Part shown: one piece after another, positions 1 to 9,340 of the stretch
How positions within the stretch are numbered: position 1 is the stretch's first letter
Layout: every line of letters begins with the position of its first letter
DNA from: UKL13-3 sp943369665
GTDB taxonomy: Bacteria > Bacteroidota > Bacteroidia > UKL13-3
Direction of reading: 5' to 3'
NCBI GenBank assembly: GCA_943369665.1
Contig: CALRNX020000009.1
Coordinates: forward strand, 1-64,000
DNA length: 64,000 nt
Position numbers and translations under genes: made by a program
The notes under the pieces: generated by a model
What the model was told of the DNA's origin: nothing
The model's database searches: none
The model's input: the letters and a program-made list of their open reading frames with translations, nothing else

Positions 1-1400
1 GGGTCTAGTTCTGCGCGTCCATATACTTTTACTGAAAAGGCACGGGTGATTCGACCGGGGTTAGGACAACGGCTGTCTTTGGCTGATATCGTAAAATAGT
101 AAGGGGTATTGCTGGCCATTTCTTCTCCGGGGGTCCAGCAGAACTGGTATTGATCCTCACGGGGACCGCCTCCCAAGGAATCCGGCTTATGACGGTCGGC
201 AGGGTTATATGTAGGTAAGAATGTTGCTCCCAAAGACGCAATGGATCCGTTCCAACTCAGGTAAGTTGTATCACTGATGGGGGTTACGTCCGTATCTTTG
301 GCGGTGATCGTAAAACACAATTGTTCCCCGGCACAAATATCCCATTTAAATTTAGGAGCATTGGGATTATTACCTTGGGGGGGGTTGGTTACAAACCGCG
401 GGGGATTATTCGTAGGACAGTTAGCCAAAACAACCATCTGGATATCCCTTCGCGTAGTCCCGATAACCGTAGGCACTCCATTAATTGTTTTCCATTGTTT
501 TACTTCAACACACATGATTCCATAAAAGTTATCGCTACCGGCATTACCAGGTGTGAACATAATATCTCCTGTTTCAGGATCACAACGAATTCCGGCAGGG
601 AATGCTCCATTCCAGGTTCCTGTCCATGGCATCGGTCTATTATAAGCAAAAGGCGGGTCGTAGGTTACCGATTGACCGAAGGCTTGAAGAGCAGGTGCAA
701 AAGCAAATGAAAGTGAATCGTAATCAGGATCAGCGGCACCGTTGTTAAAAATATAATTTTCACCTCCGCACATTACCGCAAAAGGATCATTGGCTAATTC
801 AGGTGAACTGTTGCAGGGATTTAATGAATGACAACGGTTAACTACCGCATCCACATAAAAATTCTGCCATGTGGCTCCCGTATTAATTTCTGCATTCCGA
901 CAACATTCCGTAAATACAAACCTCACATTACAGCAAGAAGCAGGAATACCCGAGGTAGGGCCAATATTGGCAAACCCTTTAAACTCGTAGCGTTCAATTG
1001 CAGGGGTATAGGTTCCCGGCAATACACAATTCATATTGGTACAAATGCTTTTAGCAGTTGGGCACTCGGGATTTAAACCTACATCACTCACTTTTACAAG
1101 TGATAATGAAAAACTACCATAATTACTGTTGGCACAACTTGGGTCAGCTCCCATGATTTGCAGTGTGCGTGTACACGCTGCACCGCAAGAGTTTCCACAA
1201 ACAGGAATACCTGTACATGCTCTGTAGAACACAAAGGTAACTTCAAAAACACCCGGGGTAGTAGTACATTTATAGGTAATATCACTACCCACAACGTGAT
1301 CCGCTTTTACGGTTGTTGTGTTCCAAAATAAAAGTCCAATTAAGGCAATCAATTGAAAGCCGAATTGCTTTAAATACTGGTGTGTATATATTGTTTTCAT
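1..1400 (-). CDS. Cys-rich secreted cell-surface protein (5' part, runs off window)
   Basis: The frame is open from an ATG at 1400 down to the window edge, about 466 codons with no stop, so the C-terminus is missing. A signal peptide is visible: basic start, hydrophobic LIALIGLLF stretch, then a VKA-type cleavage site near residue 35. The mature part holds about 23 cysteines, including paired CC at two places, and Pro/Asn/Gly-rich beta-type segments with phrases such as FYRACTG and PFAVMCGG. This style is common in Bacteroidota surface proteins that carry PKD-like modules and a gliding/T9SS C-terminal domain. The T9SS signal itself would lie outside the window. No enzymatic motif is seen. It is transcribed away from the threonine-synthase-like gene. 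Confidence 0.8.
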   Translation of the reverse strand, partial: MKTIYTHQYLKQFGFQLIALIGLLFWNTTTVKADHVVGSDITYKCTTTPGVFEVTFVFYRACTGIPVCGNSCGAACTRTLQIMGADPSCANSNYGSFSLSLVKVSDVGLNPECPTAKSICTNMNCVLPGTYTPAIERYEFKGFANIGPTSGIPASCCNVRFVFTECCRNAEINTGATWQNFYVDAVVNRCHSLNPCNSSPELANDPFAVMCGGENYIFNNGAADPDYDSLSFAFAPALQAFGQSVTYDPPFAYNRPMPWTGTWNGAFPAGIRCDPETGDIMFTPGNAGSDNFYGIMCVEVKQWKTINGVPTVIGTTRRDIQMVVLANCPTNNPPRFVTNPPQGNNPNAPKFKWDICAGEQLCFTITAKDTDVTPISDTTYLSWNGSIASLGATFLPTYNPADRHKPDSLGGGPREDQYQFCWTPGEEMASNTPYYFTISAKDSRCPNPGRITRAFSVKVYGRAELD

Positions 1401-1428
1401 ATAAAAATATTTATTCGCTAATACGATT

Positions 1429-1436
1429 CAAACCTA
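1429..1436 (-). promoter_or_regulatory. candidate -7 box for the Cys-rich protein gene
   Basis: On the minus strand this reads TAGGTTTG, a perfect match to the Bacteroidota -7 element TAnnTTTG, 28 nt before the ATG at 1400. No good -33 TTG is visible at the expected 19-21 nt upstream, so confidence is limited. Confidence 0.35.
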
Positions 1437-1533
1437 CTCCATTAATTACTTAATATTTCGTTAAGAAACACAGCAATATATTGAATTAAGTAAATTTATC
1501 CTTAATAGGCAACAAATGTTTTATTTTGTTTGC

Positions 1534-2643
1534 ATGAAACTGTACGACAGCGTTACAAAAACCACATATAACACCGACATGGCTATATGGCAAAGTCCTG
1601 AAGGTAATTTACTTAGATTAGATTTTGAAGCAAAATTCCCAATCGATAAAATCCTTTCCCGGCCAACAAATATGTGGCGTTACAGGGAAGCGCTGCCTAT
1701 TCAACACGACCATCATATTATCAGCAAACAGGAAGGGTATACACCTTTATTGACAATTGATTTTAAAGGGAAAAGGGTTGGCATCAAACAAGAGCAGCTT
1801 TTTAGTTCGGGCTCCTATAAAGACAGGGGAGCAACCGTAATGATGAGCAAAATAAAAGAACTTGGCATTCAAAAGATCATCCAGGATTCGAGTGGTAATG
1901 CAGGATGTGCAGTTGCCGCTTATGCCGCTGCCGCCAATATTGATTGCACCATTTATTTACAAAGCGATACAGCCCCGGCCAAAATTGCGCAAATGCATGC
2001 TTATGGAGCACATATCGAATTCATCAATGGTACCCGTGAAGACGTTGCCAAAGCAACACTTATTGCCGCTCAGCAAACCTATTATGCAAGCCATAGTTGG
2101 AATCCGTTCTTTTTCCAGGGGACCAAAACATTTGCTTACGAAATTTGTGAACAACTTGGCTGGAAAGCACCTGACAGTGTGGTATTACCTGTTGGAAACG
2201 GAACTCTTCTAATAGGTTGTTATATCGGATTCATGGATCTGATTAAAGCCGGCATCATCACAAAAATGCCCAAATTAATTGCTGTGCAAAGTGAGCATTG
2301 TGCTCCTTTGTCCACCGCCTTTAAACATGGAAAACCAACCTGCGAACCAGTCAACCCTAAGCCGACACTTGCCGAAGGGATTGCCATTGCACAACCCATA
2401 AGAGGTTCTGAAATATTGGACTATGTGCAACAAAGCAAGGGAGATATCTTAACGGTAACCGAAGCCGAAATAACCGATGCATGGAAATTATGCGCACAAA
2501 AAGGATTTTATATCGAACCGACCTCAGCAGCTACCATTGCCGGGCTGCAAAAATACATGCAAGGCTACCCAGATGAAGAGATCATTTCACTTTTTAGCGG
2601 ACATGGACTAAAAAGTACCGACAAAATTTTAAAAATGATCTAA
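1534..2643 (+). CDS. threonine synthase-like PLP enzyme (fold type II)
   Basis: The protein (369 aa from the ATG at 1534) is a fold-type II PLP enzyme. The phrase SSGSYKDRG carries the Schiff-base lysine and DSSGNAGCAVAAYA is the phosphate/substrate loop. A glycine-rich PVGNGTLLIG stretch and a C-terminal PTSAATIAGL segment match threonine synthases. The predicted reaction is O-phosphohomoserine to threonine. The length is shorter than E. coli ThrC and closer to plant/archaeal-type enzymes. A longer reading from the ATG at 1516 adds FYFVC residues and is less likely. No other threonine-pathway gene is adjacent, so a related dehydratase-like function cannot be excluded. Its TAA interlocks with the stop of the convergent desulfhydrase gene. 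Confidence 0.8.
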   Translation: MKLYDSVTKTTYNTDMAIWQSPEGNLLRLDFEAKFPIDKILSRPTNMWRYREALPIQHDHHIISKQEGYTPLLTIDFKGKRVGIKQEQLFSSGSYKDRGATVMMSKIKELGIQKIIQDSSGNAGCAVAAYAAAANIDCTIYLQSDTAPAKIAQMHAYGAHIEFINGTREDVAKATLIAAQQTYYASHSWNPFFFQGTKTFAYEICEQLGWKAPDSVVLPVGNGTLLIGCYIGFMDLIKAGIITKMPKLIAVQSEHCAPLSTAFKHGKPTCEPVNPKPTLAEGIAIAQPIRGSEILDYVQQSKGDILTVTEAEITDAWKLCAQKGFYIEPTSAATIAGLQKYMQGYPDEEIISLFSGHGLKSTDKILKMI

Positions 2644-3506
2644 GCAAACCGGCTTAATAATCCGAGCAACCCTCCTGTATGGATCGTTACAATTTTGTCT
2701 CCTTGCTTAAAGTAATTTTGTTGGGCTAATATTATAACTGCCTGCATCATTTTAGCAGTATAAACCTGGTCGAGCAAAATGCCCGTTTGCGATGCAAATT
2801 CATCCATAAAGGTAAACAACCCTGGAGAAACTTTTGCATAACCACCACCGTGAAATTGATAGTGTAAATTCCAGTTTGCTGTTGTTTGGTTTAATAATGG
2901 AACAATATCTTTTGCTATTTCTTCGGCACCTTTTAATACACAAATACCCTCTGCTTTCATTTCCTTTTTTGCTGCGGCATTGATCAAGCCTGCAAAGGTA
3001 GTTCCAGTGCCTACTGCGCACACCACATGGGTATAACCTTCAACTTCTGTAAGCATTTCTTCACAACCTTTTGCGGCCAAAGCTCCTTTACCACCTTCAT
3101 CTATAAAGTAGGTATCATCTGTTGCAAAATCGGAATACAATTGTTGTTTATTTTTATATGATTCCCTGGTCACAAACCTCAACTGCATGCCATACATTTT
3201 ACACAAACCCAACATGTGGTTTGTTACTTCTTCACCACGCACAAATGCAACTGTTTTAAATCCATACATAGCGCCCGCAGAAGCCAAGGCCACCAAATGA
3301 TTGGAATATGCTCCACCAAAACTTACAAGTGTGGTTTTGTGTTGCGCTTTTGCCTCCGCCAACACATATTTAAGTTTACGCCACTTGTTGCCCGAAATGA
3401 ACGGATGGATAAGGTCTTCCCGCTTCATATACACTTCGATATGGTGTTGGGCAAACACAGGTAAATGTATTTGCTGAACAGGGGGCTCAAAACTTAACTC
3501 AAGCAT
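2640..3506 (-). CDS. D-cysteine desulfhydrase / ACC deaminase family PLP enzyme
   Basis: A 288-aa fold-type II PLP enzyme. SGNKWRKLKY near residue 40 contains the PLP lysine in the family context, followed by VSFGGAYSNHLVALA and an AVGTGTTFAGL glycine loop that binds the phosphate. Members either open 1-aminocyclopropane-1-carboxylate or release H2S, pyruvate and ammonia from D-cysteine. Sequence alone does not separate these roles, and no ethylene-related gene is nearby. Its ATG overlaps the stop of the glycosyltransferase gene by 8 nt, so it is the third cistron of a translationally coupled operon. Its stop overlaps that of the convergent threonine-synthase-like gene. Confidence 0.82.
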   Translation of the reverse strand: MLELSFEPPVQQIHLPVFAQHHIEVYMKREDLIHPFISGNKWRKLKYVLAEAKAQHKTTLVSFGGAYSNHLVALASAGAMYGFKTVAFVRGEEVTNHMLGLCKMYGMQLRFVTRESYKNKQQLYSDFATDDTYFIDEGGKGALAAKGCEEMLTEVEGYTHVVCAVGTGTTFAGLINAAAKKEMKAEGICVLKGAEEIAKDIVPLLNQTTANWNLHYQFHGGGYAKVSPGLFTFMDEFASQTGILLDQVYTAKMMQAVIILAQQNYFKQGDKIVTIHTGGLLGLLSRFA

Positions 3507-4818
3507 TTTCCATCTTTTTACGTTGAAACAAATTTGCCGAACACAAAACAGCGATCATCAGCAATGGATATATGGGAACTCGGTACCTGGAAACCCCAAC
3601 GGGACCTGTAGCTGCAGCGATGTAAAAAACAAACACGAATACCAATATTTTATATTCGGGATATATCATTTTGCGCATTAAAAAATACCCAAAAGCTAAC
3701 ACAACCCCAATATTCCAACAAAAATTCAGCAGCAATAACAACAGCACAAATACCGGAGCCTGCTTTAAATAGTTCATCATTGCATCCGGTCCATGGGTTT
3801 GAATTTCATGCATCAATCCAATGGTTCCGTTTTCTTCAATGGCAAAAAAATGGTACATGTCAAACCGACCCGGATCGAGAAAAAACGCCACGACACCTTT
3901 GATGTATAATTTGGCAAATGCTGCAGGATATTCAAAGATGATTTCCGAAGCTTTTGCATCCATCAGTTTCAACCGATCACCGTAGTTTTCACAAGCATTT
4001 GCTTGTTGCATCGTCTCAGCAATTACACTATCAGCATACGCCTCTCCCTTAGCATTTATAAGCGTGTAACGGGCATTATACTTTAATTGATTGATACTTT
4101 TAATGCTGCTGTAATGATAATATCCGGTAGCATGTTCGTTTTGTTTGCAAATGCAATGAAATGTAATGAACGCTAAAAAAAGAGGTGTCGCCAACAGCCA
4201 TTTTTGTTTGTGTTTTACAATACCCCGAATCATAAAAACCAAAACAATAACAGGCAAAAACAAAGAGATCGGTTTGGTAAGTAAACACAATGACAAGAGC
4301 AAAGAAATGACCCCACTTTGTTTCCAACCGGGTTGTTTAACAAAACCATTTACTGCAAAAAACAACCCTAACAGAAATGATTGAAACAAGATCTCTGTCA
4401 TCACAAAATTGGCATGGATCATTTGTGCAGGATAAAACAATACACAAGCCATCATGGCCCGATCAAGGTGTTTTCGGTCGGCTATTTTTTTTGCAACAAA
4501 TTGATAAACCACCCAACAGTTTAAAATGCTCAACACATTCTGAACAAATAACACAACATAAATGCTATTCCAAATATACCCCAAACCAATATTAAACCAG
4601 GCATATAGAGGAGGACGAATGGAAAAATAATCAACAAGCAAAGGGGCATTCCAGTCTTCGGCATACCATGTACCCTGCGCTTTTATATTGTCGGCCTGCA
4701 TCAGGTAGCCATATGAATCGACAAGGTAAATTCCTTGAAAATAACATGCTGCTAAAAAGTAAACGGCATGAACGGAAACAATAAAAAGGAGCAAACGATA
4801 TGAAGACAAACGCTCCAT
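3499..4818 (-). CDS. multi-pass membrane glycosyltransferase-like protein (GT39/ArnT-like)
   Basis: A 439-aa protein with about ten hydrophobic segments. After the first membrane span comes VDSYGYLMQADNI, resembling the Asp-containing first periplasmic loop of GT39/PMT-type polyprenyl-phosphate sugar transferases. PAQMIHANFVMTEILFQSFL in the next region is also typical. Predicted role: sugar transfer from a lipid-phosphate donor on the outer face of the inner membrane. I chose the ATG at 4818 because the longer reading needs a TTG inside the upstream gene, while ATG lies 4 nt after that gene's TAA. The substrate is unknown. Confidence 0.65.
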   Translation of the reverse strand: MERLSSYRLLLFIVSVHAVYFLAACYFQGIYLVDSYGYLMQADNIKAQGTWYAEDWNAPLLVDYFSIRPPLYAWFNIGLGYIWNSIYVVLFVQNVLSILNCWVVYQFVAKKIADRKHLDRAMMACVLFYPAQMIHANFVMTEILFQSFLLGLFFAVNGFVKQPGWKQSGVISLLLSLCLLTKPISLFLPVIVLVFMIRGIVKHKQKWLLATPLFLAFITFHCICKQNEHATGYYHYSSIKSINQLKYNARYTLINAKGEAYADSVIAETMQQANACENYGDRLKLMDAKASEIIFEYPAAFAKLYIKGVVAFFLDPGRFDMYHFFAIEENGTIGLMHEIQTHGPDAMMNYLKQAPVFVLLLLLLNFCWNIGVVLAFGYFLMRKMIYPEYKILVFVFVFYIAAATGPVGVSRYRVPIYPLLMIAVLCSANLFQRKKMENA

Positions 4819-4822
4819 CGGT

Positions 4823-6439
4823 TTACCTGATTCTGAGTTTAGCTCCAACAGGAATATTATTATCCAAAATATTATTAAGCCTGCGGATTTGTTCCGGAGT
4901 TACACCATATTTTCTACTTAGCGAATACAATGTTTCCTTTTCTTTTACCAAATGGTAAACGGGTTCTTCCGGATTGTCATTTGCAATTTCCTCTTTGGCT
5001 TTTTCACCATTAAGCGGCACTACGATCAATTCTTCACCCACCCTTATCGTATCGGTCTCCAATTCATTTAATGCTTTTAATTCATTCACGGTAGTATTGT
5101 ACAATCGGGAAATGGAATACAATGTTTCTCCTTGTTTTACTTCATGGTAACCAGGCACCACCGCTTCTTCATTCGGTTTGATGGCCGGCTGATTGGGGTT
5201 GATAATTAACCGCATGCCCACTTTAAGATCATTGTTTGGTAGATTGTTCAGCGCTTTTATGCCGTCCACCTGCACATTGTATTTTTTAGCAATCCCAAAC
5301 AAGGTTTCTCCGGCCTGCACAATATGAAAAAATGCCAGATCCTCTTTTACCCCCTGGGCTGTCAAATCATATTTATTCTCAGGTAATGTCAGGGCGGAAG
5401 GAGTCTCCACATTTTTTTTCGGGTCGTCATAAATTTTGTTGTCGATGATGGTATCAACTCTCATCGCAGGCATCGGCACTTCGCGAAGTTTAATCGGTTC
5501 TTTGCGTTTACTGCGCAAGTAAACTGCTTCTCCGGCAGCTGGCTCCTGACCCTCTTTCATCGAATTATACTTGAGTAGTCGCGAAACTTTTACAGCATAC
5601 CGCTGCGAGATCATATGCATTGTTTCAATTCCATCTGTCGTATGCGTTTCAACAGCTCCCTTGTAGTTTTTGGGTTTCAGATACAAGGTATCTCCCGCAT
5701 GGATCATATCTGTTTTATACAGATCATTGTACTTATAAATTTGCCATACACGCATATCGTATGCCGAAGCAATGGTTGCATAACTTTCCCCCGCCTTTAC
5801 TACAATTGCCGGAATATTGTTGATCACAATATTTTTTTGTTCGGCCACAATTTCCTTTTTTTCAGCCGCCAGTTCTTTCACTTCAATAGCTGTCGGTTTT
5901 TTCTGGTCAAATCGTTGCAGGTTATTTTTTTCGATGGTGGCGATTAATATCTCACCATATTTGGGATTAGTGGCATAGCCGGCTTTGCGCAAACCCATTG
6001 CCCAGCTTTTGTAATCAGTCGGCTCAAGGTCGAATAAAAAGGCGTAGCGTTGTCCTTTCATCAAAAAATCTGAATGGTCTTTGTAGGAATCCAAAGGTGT
6101 AGGGTATTTGCGAAAACATTCCTGTGGAGCATCATCATCCTCATTTAATGTTTCACCTGTCCAATCCGCTTTGCACTTTATACCGAAATGATTGTTGGCC
6201 TGCAACGCCAAACGGCTGTTTCCATTTCCCGATTCCAACAACCCCTGAGCGAGTGTAATACTGGCAGGAATACGACTGCGATACATTTCATCCACTGCAA
6301 TGGCCCAATATTTTTCCACGTATTGGTCTACCGTCATTTTAAACGGGAACTCTGCTGTGGGAACGGGCTGGCCGTTTGCCACCAAACCACAGATACTTCC
6401 ACAAAAAACAAATAAGAAAACTTTAAGACTGCTATTCAT
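4823..6439 (-). CDS. GH73 glucosaminidase with five LysM modules
   Basis: A 538-aa secreted peptidoglycan hydrolase. It has a signal peptide (1-23), a glucosaminidase domain (about 35-175) with candidate catalytic Glu69 in LLESGNG and the family's HFGIKCK and YATNPKYG motifs, a coiled linker (about 185-205), then LysM-like modules at about 212-256, 264-308, 371-414, 431-475 and 495-538. The last three are canonical (GETLFGIAKKY, GETLYSISRLY, KETLYSLSRKY). The first two are degenerate. It should cut the glycan strand in the periplasm and bind GlcNAc through LysM. It heads the operon with the glycosyltransferase and the desulfhydrase-like enzyme. Confidence 0.9.
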   Translation of the reverse strand: MNSSLKVFLFVFCGSICGLVANGQPVPTAEFPFKMTVDQYVEKYWAIAVDEMYRSRIPASITLAQGLLESGNGNSRLALQANNHFGIKCKADWTGETLNEDDDAPQECFRKYPTPLDSYKDHSDFLMKGQRYAFLFDLEPTDYKSWAMGLRKAGYATNPKYGEILIATIEKNNLQRFDQKKPTAIEVKELAAEKKEIVAEQKNIVINNIPAIVVKAGESYATIASAYDMRVWQIYKYNDLYKTDMIHAGDTLYLKPKNYKGAVETHTTDGIETMHMISQRYAVKVSRLLKYNSMKEGQEPAAGEAVYLRSKRKEPIKLREVPMPAMRVDTIIDNKIYDDPKKNVETPSALTLPENKYDLTAQGVKEDLAFFHIVQAGETLFGIAKKYNVQVDGIKALNNLPNNDLKVGMRLIINPNQPAIKPNEEAVVPGYHEVKQGETLYSISRLYNTTVNELKALNELETDTIRVGEELIVVPLNGEKAKEEIANDNPEEPVYHLVKEKETLYSLSRKYGVTPEQIRRLNNILDNNIPVGAKLRIR

Positions 6440-6617
6440 GTTTACGAAAGTACGCTTGCCGGTAAGCTAATCCTCATTTTGTTACAATGGATTTTACACA
6501 GGTGTATAGAGTTAAGTCCACCGTTTGATGGCATAATGGTTAACGTTGAACTTGCAGATTACCTGTACCTAAAACCACAATCAACATAAAGCCACTTTCC
6601 ACTCTCGTAATAAATCT

Positions 6618-6625
6618 TATTTTTG
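6618..6625 (+). promoter_or_regulatory. candidate -7 box upstream of dsbD
   Basis: TATTTTTG matches TAnnTTTG exactly, 22 nt before the dsbD ATG. The -33 position has only TTTC near 6596, so this is a partial promoter match. The rest of the 208-nt gap from 6440 shows no gene that I can see. Confidence 0.35.
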
Positions 6626-6647
6626 TTGTTTCAACGTATATCAATTC

Positions 6648-8756
6648 ATGCAAAAACTATCATCTCACTGGATAACACTTTTACTGCTGTTTGGCTTCAA
6701 TAATTTTTTGTTCGGACAATTGCACCAGCAACCGTCTGTTTTAAAACAAACCCCCGAATGGAAAATTACTGCCGATAAAAAAGAAGTGAAAGTAGGCGAT
6801 ATTGTTACGCTTACCCTAACCAGCGAAATTGAAAAAGATTGGTATATGTACTCCAACGATTTTGATCCAAACCTCGGACCGATCGCTGCTGAGATCACCT
6901 TTACTAAAAACACAACATTCGAACTTGTGGGAAAAACAACACCTGTTGGCTCCAAAAAACATTTCGAAGAAATCTGGGGCGGTGATGTTTCTATCTTTAC
7001 CCGCAAAGGTGTTTTCAAACAAAAAGTAAAAATACTCAGCGAAAATCCAAAAATTAAAGTCCAATTATACTTTCAGGAATGCTCAGAAATTACAGGAGTA
7101 TGCATGCCTCCCTTTGAGCAATCATATGAAGTAAAAAACTTGTTTACAGTTGTAAAAGGAGAAACGTCTGCAGTCGACACTAAAGAGTCGACAGTTGTTG
7201 ACAGTCAGCAATCCTCGGTTACTGAGACCTCAGCAGCTTTGGATACAACAACAAACAAAATTCAAACGTCAAACAACAAAGTTCAACCTGAAACCGAAAA
7301 ACCGAAAACAGAGGAATCCTTCCTTGGCTTTTTACTGTTTGCCTTTTTCGGAGGATTAGTTGCCGTAGCAACTCCTTGTGTGTTTCCAATGTTACCAATG
7401 ACCGCAGGTTTTTTCTCGAAGAAAAGTGAAACACGGTCGCAGGCTGCTATTCGCTCAACAACATTTGGGTTATCGATCATTGGTATTTACGCCTCACTGG
7501 GATTGGTTTTTGCCTTTTTTGGCCTTGGCCCTGATTTTGGAAATTGGCTAAGCACGCACTGGTTACCAAATGTTTTGTTCTTTATTATCTTCATGGTATT
7601 TGCAGCATCATTTTTAGGATTATTCGAAATTACCCTACCACATGGTTTAGTGAATAAAGTAGATTCAAAATCGAGCATGGGAAGTTTTGCCGGAATCTTT
7701 TTCATGGCTTTTACTTTGGTGTTAGTTTCATTCAGCTGTACCGGACCTATCGTTGGAAGCTTATTAATTGAAGCTGTTGGTGGAAAATTCACTAAACCCC
7801 TTCTAGGGATGGCATCTTTTGGCGCAGGCTTAGCTTTACCATTTACCCTGTTTGCAATTTTCCCTAGCTTCATATCCAACCTGCCTAAATCGGGAGGATG
7901 GTTAAACTCCGTGAAAGTTGTACTGGGTTTCGTGGAAGTTGCTTTTGCCTTTAAATTTTTAAGCATTGCCGATGTGGTTTACCATTGGGGTATATTAGAT
8001 CGTGAAGTTTATTTGGCCATCTGGATCGTACTTGCATTTTTATTGGGTATGTATTTATTGGGCAAACTTAAATTCAGCCACGATAGCGATATTCCGTATG
8101 TAAGTGTACCTCGTTTTGGTCTTGCGCTTACATCCTTTGCATTTGGTGTGTATATGATCCCCGGTTTGTTTGGCGCTCCGCTTAAAGGTTTATCAGGATT
8201 GTTACCTCCTATGCAAACACAAGATTTTATTTTGGGAAGTGAAGGAACATCAACGAATCATCAAACAAAAAAATCATCAGATGCTAATATCAAACATGCC
8301 GACTTCCTGCATCTACCGCATGGATTGACTGGTTATTTTGATTACAAGCAAGCCCTTGAAGAATCGAAAAAACAACAGAAGCCGATATTCATTGATTTTA
8401 CCGGACATGCATGTGTGAACTGCCGTAAAATGGAAGAATATGTATGGGCCAAACCGGAAGTGTTAAAACGCCTCCAAAACGATTTTATCATTGTGAGCTT
8501 GTACGCTGACGAACGCAAAGAATTGCCTGAAGCCGATTGGTATACATCGGAACGCGATGGTAAAGTAAAAAAGACCATTGGCGAACAAAACCAAGATCTT
8601 CAAATAAGCAAGTTCAACTTTAGTGCACAGCCCCAATATGTCGTAGTTGACGAAAATGGTGTGCAACTTTCGGGTCCCACATTTTTTGATACGGATGAGC
8701 AAAAGTTTATCGACTTTTTGGATAATGGAAAAAAAGAATTTGAGGCAAAAAAATAA
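6648..8756 (+). CDS. dsbD: thiol:disulfide interchange protein DsbD
   Basis: The 702-aa product has the three-part DsbD layout. A signal peptide (1-23) leads into an N-terminal DsbD-alpha-like domain with a Cys145/Cys152 pair, then a Thr/Ser/Gln-rich linker (about 170-222). The membrane domain (about 225-510) has Cys244 in ATPCVFPMLP and Cys364 in SFSCTGP, the CcdA-type redox pair. A C-terminal thioredoxin-like domain (about 570-695) has CVNC (589, 592). It should carry electrons from cytoplasmic thioredoxin across the inner membrane to periplasmic thiol proteins. It lies 8 nt before gmhA. The C-terminal CVNC replaces the more usual CVAC. Confidence 0.93.
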   Translation: MQKLSSHWITLLLLFGFNNFLFGQLHQQPSVLKQTPEWKITADKKEVKVGDIVTLTLTSEIEKDWYMYSNDFDPNLGPIAAEITFTKNTTFELVGKTTPVGSKKHFEEIWGGDVSIFTRKGVFKQKVKILSENPKIKVQLYFQECSEITGVCMPPFEQSYEVKNLFTVVKGETSAVDTKESTVVDSQQSSVTETSAALDTTTNKIQTSNNKVQPETEKPKTEESFLGFLLFAFFGGLVAVATPCVFPMLPMTAGFFSKKSETRSQAAIRSTTFGLSIIGIYASLGLVFAFFGLGPDFGNWLSTHWLPNVLFFIIFMVFAASFLGLFEITLPHGLVNKVDSKSSMGSFAGIFFMAFTLVLVSFSCTGPIVGSLLIEAVGGKFTKPLLGMASFGAGLALPFTLFAIFPSFISNLPKSGGWLNSVKVVLGFVEVAFAFKFLSIADVVYHWGILDREVYLAIWIVLAFLLGMYLLGKLKFSHDSDIPYVSVPRFGLALTSFAFGVYMIPGLFGAPLKGLSGLLPPMQTQDFILGSEGTSTNHQTKKSSDANIKHADFLHLPHGLTGYFDYKQALEESKKQQKPIFIDFTGHACVNCRKMEEYVWAKPEVLKRLQNDFIIVSLYADERKELPEADWYTSERDGKVKKTIGEQNQDLQISKFNFSAQPQYVVVDENGVQLSGPTFFDTDEQKFIDFLDNGKKEFEAKK

Positions 8757-8764
8757 TCATTCAC

Positions 8765-9331
8765 ATGAATTCCATCAAACAACATTTCACCGAAGCAGCC
8801 GATATTCTCAATCAATTTTTGGCTGACGATAAAAATTTCGAAACCATTGAAGCTGCAGGAAAACTGATGGTAACTGCGTTGCAAAACGAGAAAAAAATTA
8901 TCAGTTGTGGCAATGGCGGAAGTTTATGTGATGCCATGCATTTTGCTGAAGAACTCACTGGCAGGTACCGTGACGATAGAAAACCCTTGGCGGCAATTGC
9001 CATGAGTGATGTATCGCATATGGCTTGTGTGGGGAATGATTATGGATATGATTTTGTGTTCAGTCGTTACCTCGAAGCGGTTGGAAACACCGGTGACGTA
9101 TTGCTTGCCATTTCTACCAGCGGTAACAGTAAAAACGTGTTGAACGCAATGGAAGTAGCCAAACGAAAAGGCATTAAGATCGTTGGCCTTACCGGAAAAG
9201 ACGGTGGCAAAATGAATGGACTTTGCGATGTAGAGATCCGCGCACCTCGTTCACAATATGCCGATAGGGCACAGGAAATCCATATTAAATGCATCCATTC
9301 TTTGATCGATTATATTGAACAAAACGTTTAA
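8765..9331 (+). CDS. gmhA: phosphoheptose isomerase GmhA
   Basis: A 188-aa SIS-fold protein of normal length. It carries the phosphate-binding GNGGS (49-53) and STSGNS (117-122) loops. H59 and E63 in MHFAEELTGRY and a late His around 178 fit the zinc site of GmhA. The reaction is sedoheptulose 7-phosphate to D-glycero-D-manno-heptose 7-phosphate, the first step of ADP-heptose synthesis for lipopolysaccharide core. Later ADP-heptose genes are not in the window. It is probably co-transcribed with dsbD. Confidence 0.93.
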   Translation: MNSIKQHFTEAADILNQFLADDKNFETIEAAGKLMVTALQNEKKIISCGNGGSLCDAMHFAEELTGRYRDDRKPLAAIAMSDVSHMACVGNDYGYDFVFSRYLEAVGNTGDVLLAISTSGNSKNVLNAMEVAKRKGIKIVGLTGKDGGKMNGLCDVEIRAPRSQYADRAQEIHIKCIHSLIDYIEQNV

Positions 9332-9340
9332 CAAAGTCTT

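Noticed and set aside
321..710. A 129-codon plus-strand frame
   Set aside because: Antisense to the Cys-rich secreted protein, whose minus-strand frame stays open for the whole 1400 bases with a signal peptide.
6440..6647. tRNA or small RNA gene in the dsbD upstream gap
   Set aside because: No cloverleaf arms or TTC loop sequence were recognised; the same check on other gaps over 190 nt also gave nothing.
7487..7966. A 159-codon minus-strand frame inside dsbD
   Set aside because: It lies fully opposite the membrane domain of a well-supported gene and its product is low-complexity Lys/Pro/Thr sequence without a motif.
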